NCBI RefSeq assembly: GCF_031453675.1
Contig: NZ_JAVIZX010000001.1
Coordinates: 2,130,001 to 2,194,000, forward strand
Source of the DNA: Paracidovorax wautersii
GTDB taxonomy: Bacteria > Pseudomonadota > Gammaproteobacteria > Burkholderiales > Burkholderiaceae_C
Length of the DNA stretch: 64,000 bases
Direction: 5' to 3'
Below, piece by piece: positions 57,849 through 64,000 of this stretch. Each line of letters begins with the position of its first letter. The stretch's first letter is position 1. The position numbers were made by a program, and so were the translations under genes. The notes below the pieces were generated by a model that was not told the DNA's origin, did no database searches, and worked only from the letters and a program-made list of their open reading frames with translations.

Positions 57849-58811
57849 ATGCAGCGCCGCCATTTCGTCCAGCTCGGGGCCTCCGCCCTGGCTGCCCCCG
57901 CCTTCACCGCCCGCGCCCAGGCCTTTCCCACCAAGCCCATCAAGCTGGTGATCGCGTTCCCCGCCGGGGGGCCCACCGACATCACCATGCGCGCGCTGGC
58001 CGACAACGCCAGCCGCGTGCTGGGCCAGCCTGTGATCGTCGACAACAAGCCCGGCGCCGGCGGCACGTTGCCCGCGCAGGCGCTTCAGACCTCGGCGCCG
58101 GACGGCTATACCGTCGGCCAGATCCCGCTCGGCGTGTTCCGGCTGCCCTACACCACCAAGATCAACTGGGACCCGGTCAAGGACATCAGCTACGTCATCA
58201 ACGTCACCGGCTATGCCTTCGGCGTGGTGGTGCCGGCCGATTCGCCGCTCAAGACCTGGGCCGACTTCGTGGCCTACGCCAAGGCCAACCCCGGCAAGCT
58301 CAGCTACGGCTCCACCGGCACGCTCACCAGCCCGCACCTGACGATGGAGCTGGTCGCGCAGCAGCTCGGCATCCAGCTGCTGCACGTGCCGTACAAGGGC
58401 AGCGCCGATCTCATGCAGGGCATTCTGGGCGGCCAGCTCATGGCGGCCACCGATTCCACCGGCTTCGCCCCGCAGGTCGAGGCCGGCAAGCTGCGCGTGC
58501 TCAACACCTGGGGCGCCGAGCGCCTGGCCAAGTTCCCTGACGCGCCCACGCTCAAGGAGCTGGGCCTGAACATCGTGCAGAACTCGCCCTTCGGCATCGG
58601 CGCACCCAAGGGCACGCCGCCCGACGTGGTGCGCCGGCTGCACGACGCCTTCAAGCAGGCCATGGACCAGGAAAGCTACCGCACCGCCCTGGCCCGCTAC
58701 GACATGGTGCCCATCTACATGGGCACGGCCGAGTACCAGAAGTTCGCGCAGGACACCTATGCGCGCGAGAAGGCGCTGATCGAAAAGCTCGGGCTGGCCA
58801 AGGCGCAGTGA
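57849..58811 (+). CDS. Bug-family tripartite tricarboxylate transporter receptor
   Basis: A 320-residue periplasmic receptor of the TctC/Bug family, greatly expanded in Burkholderiales. An N-terminal signal with a twin-arginine-like MQRRHF start ends near ARAQA (about residue 25). Family segments are PTKPIKLVIAFPAGGPTDITMRALADN, VIVDNKPGAGGTLPAQ, KLSYGSTGTLTSPHLTMEL and LLHVPYKGSADLMQGILGGQL. FGIGAPKGTPPDVV is also present. No tctA/tctB permease is nearby, as usual for Bug proteins. The ligand is unknown (typically a carboxylate). It is in line with the Lrp gene but 148 bases away. Confidence 0.9.
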   Translation: MQRRHFVQLGASALAAPAFTARAQAFPTKPIKLVIAFPAGGPTDITMRALADNASRVLGQPVIVDNKPGAGGTLPAQALQTSAPDGYTVGQIPLGVFRLPYTTKINWDPVKDISYVINVTGYAFGVVVPADSPLKTWADFVAYAKANPGKLSYGSTGTLTSPHLTMELVAQQLGIQLLHVPYKGSADLMQGILGGQLMAATDSTGFAPQVEAGKLRVLNTWGAERLAKFPDAPTLKELGLNIVQNSPFGIGAPKGTPPDVVRRLHDAFKQAMDQESYRTALARYDMVPIYMGTAEYQKFAQDTYAREKALIEKLGLAKAQ

Positions 58812-58877
58812 TTGCTATCTAAGTGATAGCTGGAGGCGCTTGTTGCATGAGCGTCTCAGCCCACTTTGCTTGTAAAT
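58812..58877 (+). repeat. dispersed ATAGCTGCTTGCGC repeat, copy after the Bug receptor
   Basis: Begins TTGCTATCTAAGTGATAGCT, then GGAGGCGCTTG, ATGAGCGTCTCAGCCCA and CTTTGCTTGTAAA. The complete length is kept, including the 3' block. It starts directly at the receptor stop codon. Confidence 0.7.
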
Positions 58878-58935
58878 CGCCTGGGGCCGGGTGCCGCCTC
58901 GGCGGAGCGCTCGGCGCTGCCGACGCCGCTGTGCC

Positions 58936-59217
58936 TCAATCCAGGCCCAGCGCGCGGGCGTCTTCCAGGTGCGAATCCCACGCCGGGGTGGCGCGGGGCT
59001 CCGGCAGGCGGGTCAGGTAGTCGGTGCCGCGCAGCGCCCGCAGCAGCAGGGCGCCGCCGGTGGCGGCCTGCAGGGCCGCCGTGCCGCGCCGGTCGGAGCG
59101 CAGGGAAACGGCAATCAGGGCCAGGCCGAGACCGGCCACCGCGAGATGTTCACCAGGCAGGCTCGGCCGGGTCCGGTCGATTGCCTGCAATTGTCGGAAT
59201 GCATTGATCAGGTCCAT
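58936..59217 (-). CDS. small putative membrane protein
   Basis: A 93-residue protein beginning MDLINAFRQLQAIDRTRPSLPGEHL. One or two hydrophobic segments follow (LAVAGLGLALIAVSL and ATGGALLLRAL), and it ends in a polar tail. No family is recognised. From memory similar short proteins exist in related genera. It lies downstream of the HAD phosphatase gene on the same strand (71-base gap). Coding character (GC-rich third positions) supports it. Confidence 0.55.
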   Translation of the reverse strand: MDLINAFRQLQAIDRTRPSLPGEHLAVAGLGLALIAVSLRSDRRGTAALQAATGGALLLRALRGTDYLTRLPEPRATPAWDSHLEDARALGLD

Positions 59218-59288
59218 GCGGCACTCTAGCGCAGCTTGCACCAAGTTGGGAGTCTCGCAGGCCCCAACAGGGCCACACCGCGGGGGAA

Positions 59289-60143
59289 TTACGGTGTCGA
59301 TGTGTGACCGGCAAGGATGGCGCGCGCCACCTCGGCAAACCCCGCGCCGCGCTCGCCCTGCGCCACGTAGCGCGGCAGGTGCTGCAGCTGCGGCACGAAG
59401 CGCGCGATGTTGGCCACGCCCACGCTGTGCGGGAAGTGCTGGAACATCAGCTGGTCGTTGGTCGAGTCGCCCACGTACACCCACTGCCCGATCTCCGCGT
59501 CCAGATCGCGGCCGAACAGCGTGCGCACGATCCAGCGCGCGCCCTCCAGCTTGTTGTGGTCGCCGTACCAGCCGTTGATGTGGATGCTGCTCACCGTGGC
59601 ATTCATGCCCGCCGCGCGCATGATCGCCACGCACCGGTCGATGGCGGCCTGGGGCAGCGCGGTGAATTCGCTGTGGTCGATGGCGATGTCGCACTCGCGC
59701 CCGGGCGAGTCGGTGGCGCGCACCGCCCCCGGCACCTCGCGCTCGATCCGCGCCAGCACCTCCTGCATGCGCGCGAAGTTGGCGCTCCGAGTGGCGGCAT
59801 CCTGCTGGTATATTTTTGATAGCTGCTTGCGCCCGCCAGTATTGGGCTGGCGGCTGTTTTGGCTGGTATCGGGCAGCAGCGCGACGGCCCCGTTTTCGGC
59901 CACCGTGGCATCCACCGGCCAGGTGGCGGCGAAGGTTTCGCTCCAGCCCACCGGCCGCCCCGTGACGGGAATCACGACCAGGCCCGCGGCCCGCAACGCA
60001 CCCAGCGCGGCCAGCGCGTCGGGCGTGATGGCGCCGTCGGTCGTCAGCGTGTCGTCGATGTCGGTCAGCACGCCGCGCAGGCCCTGCGGCGCGCGCCACC
60101 GGGACAGGGGCTGCATCAAGGAGGAGGGGGGAAGCGTTGGCAT
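59289..60143 (-). CDS. HAD-superfamily phosphatase, mannosyl-3-phosphoglycerate phosphatase type
   Basis: A 284-residue Cof/MPGP-type HAD hydrolase. The nucleophile motif DIDDT (D28, D30) opens the core, followed by PVTGRPVGW and ENGAVALLPD. The C2 cap has SSIHINGWYGDHNKLEGARWI, and the metal motif is VYVGDSTNDQLMF. Substrates of this group are sugar phosphates. Between ENGAVALLPD and IYQQDAATR lie about 17 odd residues (TSQNSRQPNTGGRKQLSK), encoded by an in-frame copy of the dispersed repeat. ATG 60143 is chosen. An ATG nine codons later is possible. It is upstream of the small membrane protein gene. Confidence 0.85.
   Translation of the reverse strand: MPTLPPSSLMQPLSRWRAPQGLRGVLTDIDDTLTTDGAITPDALAALGALRAAGLVVIPVTGRPVGWSETFAATWPVDATVAENGAVALLPDTSQNSRQPNTGGRKQLSKIYQQDAATRSANFARMQEVLARIEREVPGAVRATDSPGRECDIAIDHSEFTALPQAAIDRCVAIMRAAGMNATVSSIHINGWYGDHNKLEGARWIVRTLFGRDLDAEIGQWVYVGDSTNDQLMFQHFPHSVGVANIARFVPQLQHLPRYVAQGERGAGFAEVARAILAGHTSTP
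59809..59867 (+). repeat. dispersed repeat inserted in frame in the HAD phosphatase gene
   Basis: TTTTTGATAGCTGCTTGCGC, then CCGCCAG/CTGGCGG as the hairpin arms, then CTGTTTTGGCTGG. It is a full-length copy lying antisense inside a coding sequence and read through without a stop. The stem is kept although its bases differ from other copies. Confidence 0.75.
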
Positions 60144-60195
60144 GGAGACGAGATATGCGGTCAGGCGGCCGCAGCCGTGGTACCGGGGAGGGTTT

Positions 60196-60606
60196 TCAAG
60201 AGTGGTTGCGCCGGAAGACCCACCAGCGCGCGGCGGTGAAGTTGAAGACCAGGCCCGTGGCGCTGCCCGCGGCCACGCCGAGCCACGGCGCCTGCGGCAC
60301 GGCAGGGGTGTGCAGGAGCAGCGTGTAAGTCGCGTAGTTGACCGCACCGCCCGCCGTCATGGACAGTAGGTAGCGTGCATACTCGCGCGCCCAGCCCGTG
60401 TGCCCGGCCGGGACCTGCGCCTGGAAGGCGTAGCGCCGGTTGATTGCCCAGGTGGTGGTCGCTGCCGCCAGGAAGGAGAGCACCCGCGCCGCGTACCAGC
60501 CAAGGGCGGGCGCGAGCGCATAGAGCACGGCGATGTCCACGGCTAGGCCGACGAGCCCGGCGCCCAGGAAGCGCACGAACTGCGGGGCGAACGTGCGCGA
60601 GTTCAT
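60196..60606 (-). CDS. GtrA-family membrane protein (probable bactoprenol-glucose flippase)
   Basis: A 136-residue protein with four transmembrane helices: FVRFLGAGLVGLAVDIAVLYAL, VLSFLAAATTTWAINRRYAF, YLLSMTAGGAVNYATYTLLL and GVAAGSATGLVFNFTAARWWVF. FxGxG, NRxxxF and NFxxxRxWVF are GtrA-family marks. GtrA proteins flip undecaprenyl-phosphate-linked sugar across the inner membrane. Its ATG overlaps the stop of the preceding glycosyltransferase gene, making it the last of three coupled genes. The usual arginine in RRNHS at the end is conserved. Confidence 0.88.
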   Translation of the reverse strand: MNSRTFAPQFVRFLGAGLVGLAVDIAVLYALAPALGWYAARVLSFLAAATTTWAINRRYAFQAQVPAGHTGWAREYARYLLSMTAGGAVNYATYTLLLHTPAVPQAPWLGVAAGSATGLVFNFTAARWWVFRRNHS

Positions 60607-61574
60607 GACGCCTGCGGGTCGTCTTCCCAGGCCGGGATTGCGAGGTAGGTGAGGCGTTTGGCTTCGCGGCGCCCCAGCGTCACCGTGCGCAGGATGATGC
60701 CGCACACCAGCGACAGGGCAGCGCACAGCATGGCGCCGGTGGCGGCCACGGCCGTGGGCAGTCGTGGTACTAGCCCGGTCTTCATGTAGGTCAATATCAA
60801 GGGCAGCGCCAGGCCAAGCGACAGAAGGGCTAGCGCGACGGCCAGCAGGCCAAAGAAGGCCACCGGGCGTTCGCTGGAAAAGAGACGGAAGATGGTCTTG
60901 AGGATGCGCCAGCCGTCGCTCAGCGTGGATAGTTTGCTGAACGAGCCCTCCGGCCGCGCGCGATAGTGGATGTTGGCCTCGGAATAGGGCATGCGCAGTT
61001 CCAATGCATGCACGGTCAGTTCGGTCTCGGTCTCGAAGCCCTCGGCCATTGCCGGGAAGGATTTGGCGTAGCGGCGCGAGAACACCCGGTAGCCGGACAG
61101 CATGTCGGAGAAACCGTGGCCGAAGATCCAACTGACCGAGCCCGTCAGCAGCCGGTTGCCGAGCCGGTGGCCTGGTCGGTAGGTCTTGGCGTTGCTACCG
61201 TCGTCCTTGCGGCAGCCGACGAGCATATCAAGGCGCTGCGCGAGCAACTCCTGGATGTGGGCGCGCACATCGCGCAGGTCGTAGGTGGCGTCGCCATCCA
61301 CCATTACGTAGACGTCCGCCTCCACGTCGGCGAACATGCGTCGCACTACGTTGCCCTTACCCTGCGCGCGCACGGAGATCACCGTGGCGCCGCACTCCGC
61401 GGCGATGCCGGCCGTGCCGTCGTTGGAATTGTTGTCGAAAACGTAGATACGAGCCTCCGGCAGGCATCCTTTGAATTCGGCGATCACTTGGCGGATGGAC
61501 AGAGCCTCGTTGTAGCAGGGGATCAGAGCGGCGATGCGCGGTACGGGTGCCTGAATGTGGTCAACGCTGTTCAT
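60603..61574 (-). CDS. GtrB-like polyprenyl-phosphate glycosyltransferase (GT2)
   Basis: A 323-residue family 2 glycosyltransferase. The catalytic domain has IPCYNEALSIRQVI, VFDNNSNDGT, VMVDGDATYD (DxD-like) and GSRK-like GCRKDD. GHGFSDMLSGYRVFSRRYAKSFP and ETELTVHAL follow. Two C-terminal transmembrane helices (VAFFGLLAVALALLSLGLAL and ATGAMLCAALSLVCGIILRTV) anchor it. This is the GtrB/DPM1 layout that makes undecaprenyl-phosphate-sugar. The start overlaps the stop of the large glycosyltransferase gene (ATGA), and its stop overlaps gtrA. Confidence 0.88.
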   Translation of the reverse strand: MNSVDHIQAPVPRIAALIPCYNEALSIRQVIAEFKGCLPEARIYVFDNNSNDGTAGIAAECGATVISVRAQGKGNVVRRMFADVEADVYVMVDGDATYDLRDVRAHIQELLAQRLDMLVGCRKDDGSNAKTYRPGHRLGNRLLTGSVSWIFGHGFSDMLSGYRVFSRRYAKSFPAMAEGFETETELTVHALELRMPYSEANIHYRARPEGSFSKLSTLSDGWRILKTIFRLFSSERPVAFFGLLAVALALLSLGLALPLILTYMKTGLVPRLPTAVAATGAMLCAALSLVCGIILRTVTLGRREAKRLTYLAIPAWEDDPQAS

Positions 61575-63385
61575 GGAAGAGGATTTGCAGAGGGGGTCGA
61601 TCGGGCCGTGGCGCAGGTTGCTGTCCGCAATGCATACAAAGCCACCGAGCCGTCGCGGTGCACAAGCTGGAAGTAGCATTCGAAGTTGGGTTGAACATCC
61701 ACCATCGGCGCGCGACCGGTGTGGATGACAAGGGCTGTGAAGCCTTGTTCCGACAATTTGCGAAACATCGCCTCAGCAGGAAGGCCAATATAGTCGGTGT
61801 AACGCCAGGGGCCGAAGACCTCGCCCCAGATGGGACGGGGCGCATAGTAGATGTTGTCTTCCAGTCCCACCTGATAGATCTTGGTCTGTGGATGGGCTTG
61901 GAGATAAGTCCACATTCCATACCCGTCGAGCCGCTTCGCCAGTACAGCGTCGCGCGCTGCCTGAGTCGGGGTCATGTCCCGCCAGTGGTTTCTCGCTTCA
62001 CGCCAACTGGGCAGGGCCAGAGAGGCCAATAAAAGCACGCCCAGCAGCAGTACCCCCCTTTCGGACCATTGATGGTTTATCCCGAGCCACTGTTGCCCCC
62101 GCCGCAGGGCCTGTAGGCAACTCGCCGCTGCCAGAAGAGCCAGCACCGGAAAGGCTGGCATGAGATAGCGGGGATACCGTGAGCTCAAGGCCCAAACTGC
62201 CACCATGTAGGTGGCGGCAAGGCAAGCGCGGCGCACCGTCCGCTGGTTTCGTAGTGCAGGCCACAGCAATACAGTGAGAGCCGGCCAGAGTGTCCAATGC
62301 GGCCATCCTACGTTGCGACGGAGATCTTCGAATTGCCATTGATAGTCTCGCAGGTTCCAGTCGGAGAATCCAAACAGTCGCCCTCCCATCGGATTGAACG
62401 GGTCGCCGGTCATCACTGCATTGCGTGCGTACCAATATAGGCAGGGAAGGCATAGGAAAAAGGCTGCACCTATCCACGTAGATGGACGTCGGTCGTGCCA
62501 GGCCAGAACGAGTGCGAAGAAAGGCAAGAGCATCAGCACTTGGTACTTGGCGCCCGCTGCGACGCCCAGTAGGAAGGCACATGCAAAGGCCCAGCGGCGT
62601 TCGCGGGAGGCGACGTTTTCCCCGCTGGAGAGCCATTCCTGCATTGCCGCACAGGCGGCTAAAGTGAACATCGCAACCCCCATGTCCACATAAGCCGAAC
62701 TGTAGAGCGGGCGGGTCAAGAAGATCCAGACCAACGCGGCCAGGGCCGACGCCGCTGGATCTTGAAGATGATGCAGGCCCAGTCGATAAATGAGCCAGGC
62801 CGTAATGCCGCCGGCTGCGGCATGCAGCAGATGCGGCAGCACGTCGTTGCCCAGGGTCAGTGCTGCGGCGTAGAGCAGATCGAAGTTATAGGGGAACCAG
62901 GGGTAGCGCAGCCATTCGTTGACTTGGAGTGTGCCGCTCAGCGCCCACTCGCGCGCATGTGGCAAGTGGTACATGAGTTCGTCCCACGCGAGCGGTGGCC
63001 CCAGTGGAACGACTGCCAGCGGTAGGGCGTACACCATCACTAGCGCCGGAAAGAGCCAATGAGCGGTGCGGCTTATTAGATCCTGCTCAAGGCGGCAGGT
63101 ATTTGGGGACTTGGTAGTGAGCCGTGAGCGGAGCGCGGCGACCATGGACAGGCACAGGCCTGCACCCACGGTGCCCAGAACAGTCGCTGGACTCAGCCAA
63201 CCGGCCACCGCCCAGACCTGCAGGCCGCAGATCACAATACCCATCCCTACTGCTAGCGCGAGCGGTGTGTCCACGGGTTGCTTGGGCTGCCGCAGAGGCA
63301 GAACCGCCCATCCCCAGCCCCAGCAGGCGATTAAAAATGCGGCCAACTGGGCGTAGAGCGCCAGCGCGAACAGGAGGTTTTGCAT
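61571..63385 (-). CDS. large membrane glycosyltransferase (GT-C fold, GtrC-like)
   Basis: A 604-residue protein with ten or more transmembrane helices followed by a C-terminal soluble part of about 110 residues. The first periplasmic loop has WDELMYHLPHAREWALSG, the acidic motif of GT-C enzymes (ArnT/PMT type) that use polyprenyl-linked donors. Position with GtrA and GtrB genes suggests it transfers the flipped sugar to a surface glycan, the role of the variable GtrC. The gene has visibly lower GC and freer codon choice than all neighbours, a sign of transfer. It lies next to prfC with a 12-base gap. Confidence 0.8.
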   Translation of the reverse strand: MQNLLFALALYAQLAAFLIACWGWGWAVLPLRQPKQPVDTPLALAVGMGIVICGLQVWAVAGWLSPATVLGTVGAGLCLSMVAALRSRLTTKSPNTCRLEQDLISRTAHWLFPALVMVYALPLAVVPLGPPLAWDELMYHLPHAREWALSGTLQVNEWLRYPWFPYNFDLLYAAALTLGNDVLPHLLHAAAGGITAWLIYRLGLHHLQDPAASALAALVWIFLTRPLYSSAYVDMGVAMFTLAACAAMQEWLSSGENVASRERRWAFACAFLLGVAAGAKYQVLMLLPFFALVLAWHDRRPSTWIGAAFFLCLPCLYWYARNAVMTGDPFNPMGGRLFGFSDWNLRDYQWQFEDLRRNVGWPHWTLWPALTVLLWPALRNQRTVRRACLAATYMVAVWALSSRYPRYLMPAFPVLALLAAASCLQALRRGQQWLGINHQWSERGVLLLGVLLLASLALPSWREARNHWRDMTPTQAARDAVLAKRLDGYGMWTYLQAHPQTKIYQVGLEDNIYYAPRPIWGEVFGPWRYTDYIGLPAEAMFRKLSEQGFTALVIHTGRAPMVDVQPNFECYFQLVHRDGSVALYALRTATCATARSTPSANPLP

Positions 63386-63397
63386 GAAGTACTTACG

Positions 63398-64000
63398 TCA
63401 ATTCGCGCTGCCCAGCGACAACCCGGCGTGCTCGCGCAGCGGATGGAAGTGGATCTTGGGGAAGCGCTCCTGCGCCAGGCGCACGTCGTAGGGGCTGGTG
63501 CACAGGTAGGCCAGCGTGTCGGCCGCGTCGCGCGCCATGCGCAGCGGGTAGGCGTTCTCGAAATCGCGCAGGTCGTTGGCCGAGTCGGCCGTGATCCAGC
63601 GTGCGCCCGTGTACTGGCAGCCTTCCAGGCGGATGTCGCAGTCGTATTCGTTGTTCAGGCGGTGCTGCACCACTTCGAACTGCAGCTGGCCCACGGCGCC
63701 CAGCAGCATGTTGCCGCCGGCTTCGGGCTTGAAGACCTGGATGGCGCCTTCTTCGCCCAGTTGCATCAGGCCCTGCTGCAATTGCTTGGTGCGCAGCGGG
63801 TTCTTCAGCACCACGGTCATGAACATCTCGGGCGCGAAGAACGGCAGGCCGGTGAACTGCAGGCTGGCGCCGTCGGTGATGGTGTCGCCCAGCTGCACGC
63901 CGCCGTGCGTGGTGAAGCCGATGATGTCGCCCGCGTAGGCTTCTTCGACCGCCTCGCGGCGCTGGGACATGAAGGTCACCACGCTGGTGGGGCGCAGTTC
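63398..64000 (-). CDS. prfC: peptide chain release factor 3, C-terminal part
   Basis: About 200 residues are visible, and the N-terminal GTPase part lies beyond the right edge. The segment SQRREAVEEAYAGDIIGFTTHGGVQLGDTITDG belongs to the beta-barrel domain II. FAPEMFMTVVLKNPLRTKQLQQGLMQLGEEGAIQVFKPEAGGNMLLGAVGQLQFEVVQHRLNNEYDCDIRLE is the conserved domain III of RF3. RF3 is a GTPase that removes RF1/RF2 from the ribosome after termination. No truncation or frameshift is seen in the visible part. Confidence 0.95.
   Translation of the reverse strand, partial: ELRPTSVVTFMSQRREAVEEAYAGDIIGFTTHGGVQLGDTITDGASLQFTGLPFFAPEMFMTVVLKNPLRTKQLQQGLMQLGEEGAIQVFKPEAGGNMLLGAVGQLQFEVVQHRLNNEYDCDIRLEGCQYTGARWITADSANDLRDFENAYPLRMARDAADTLAYLCTSPYDVRLAQERFPKIHFHPLREHAGLSLGSAN

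Noticed and set aside
61571-63385. Low-GC glycosyltransferase gene as part of a prophage
   Set aside because: No integrase, phage structural gene or attachment-site repeat is visible, and both flanks are ordinary chromosomal genes.

Overview
The window is GC-rich bacterial DNA from a betaproteobacterium of the Burkholderiales, most likely Comamonadaceae and close to Acidovorax/Paracidovorax. This is judged from gene order and protein flavour: a Bug-family solute receptor, a DksA with a degenerate zinc finger, the cobW-dksA and hslVU-mraZ neighbourhoods, and a dispersed repeat starting ATAGCTGCTTGCGC of the kind I associate with these genomes. No rRNA, tRNA, CRISPR array, phage or intact insertion sequence was seen. 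Genes at both edges (an RlmI-like methyltransferase and prfC) are cut by the window.

Layout. 1-8.1 kb: RlmI-like methyltransferase end, a PAS-GGDEF diguanylate cyclase, a CobW metallochaperone, dksA, a STAS-domain protein, and the HslVU protease. 8.2-27.4 kb: a complete division and cell wall (dcw) cluster, mraZ-rsmH-ftsL-ftsI-murE-murF-mraY-murD-ftsW-murG-murC-ddl-ftsQ-ftsA-ftsZ, then a terminator, lpxC and a 58-residue membrane protein. Most junctions are 4-base ATGA/GTGA overlaps, and a four-box MraZ operator lies over the promoter. 27.4-29.6 kb: thiC behind a TPP riboswitch. 29.65-29.92 kb: a 269-base element with terminal inverted repeats and nested hairpins. 29.9-33.5 kb: two divergent chemoreceptors. 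33.8-41.7 kb: two tandem RcnB-like proteins, a lipoprotein, ruvC, cdsA and plsC on the minus strand, an HpaI-type aldolase with an IclR regulator, a bactofilin and a thioesterase. 41.7-47.2 kb: an ATM1-like ABC exporter, a MazG-like pyrophosphohydrolase and a TRAP transporter. 47.4-52.9 kb: a HypT-like LysR regulator and a glutamate/aspartate-type ABC importer with two receptors. The first receptor has a candidate sigma-54 promoter next to an NtrC-type palindrome. 53.2-58.8 kb: a cysteine-rich protein, a shortened PQQ-dehydrogenase-like membrane protein, an ornithine cyclodeaminase with a divergent Lrp regulator, and a Bug receptor. 58.9-64 kb: a small membrane protein, a HAD phosphatase, a three-gene Gtr-like glycosylation cluster of lower GC, and prfC.

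How it works together. The core is cell envelope and division: peptidoglycan precursors (murE to ddl), lipid II synthesis (mraY, murG), septal synthesis (ftsW, ftsI) and the division ring (ftsQ, ftsA, ftsZ), flanked by lipid A (lpxC), phospholipid (plsC, cdsA) and surface glycosylation genes. The rest is mostly nutrient uptake with a regulator beside each transporter.

The most unusual features are: a murD with an Ala/Pro-rich N-terminal extension of about 150 residues, a plsC with an Ala/Pro-rich insert, the repeat family entering coding sequence in frame (clearest in the HAD phosphatase and murE), the nested inverted-repeat element after thiC whose end motif recurs at stop codons, the sigma-54/NtrC pair, and the Gtr-like cluster.
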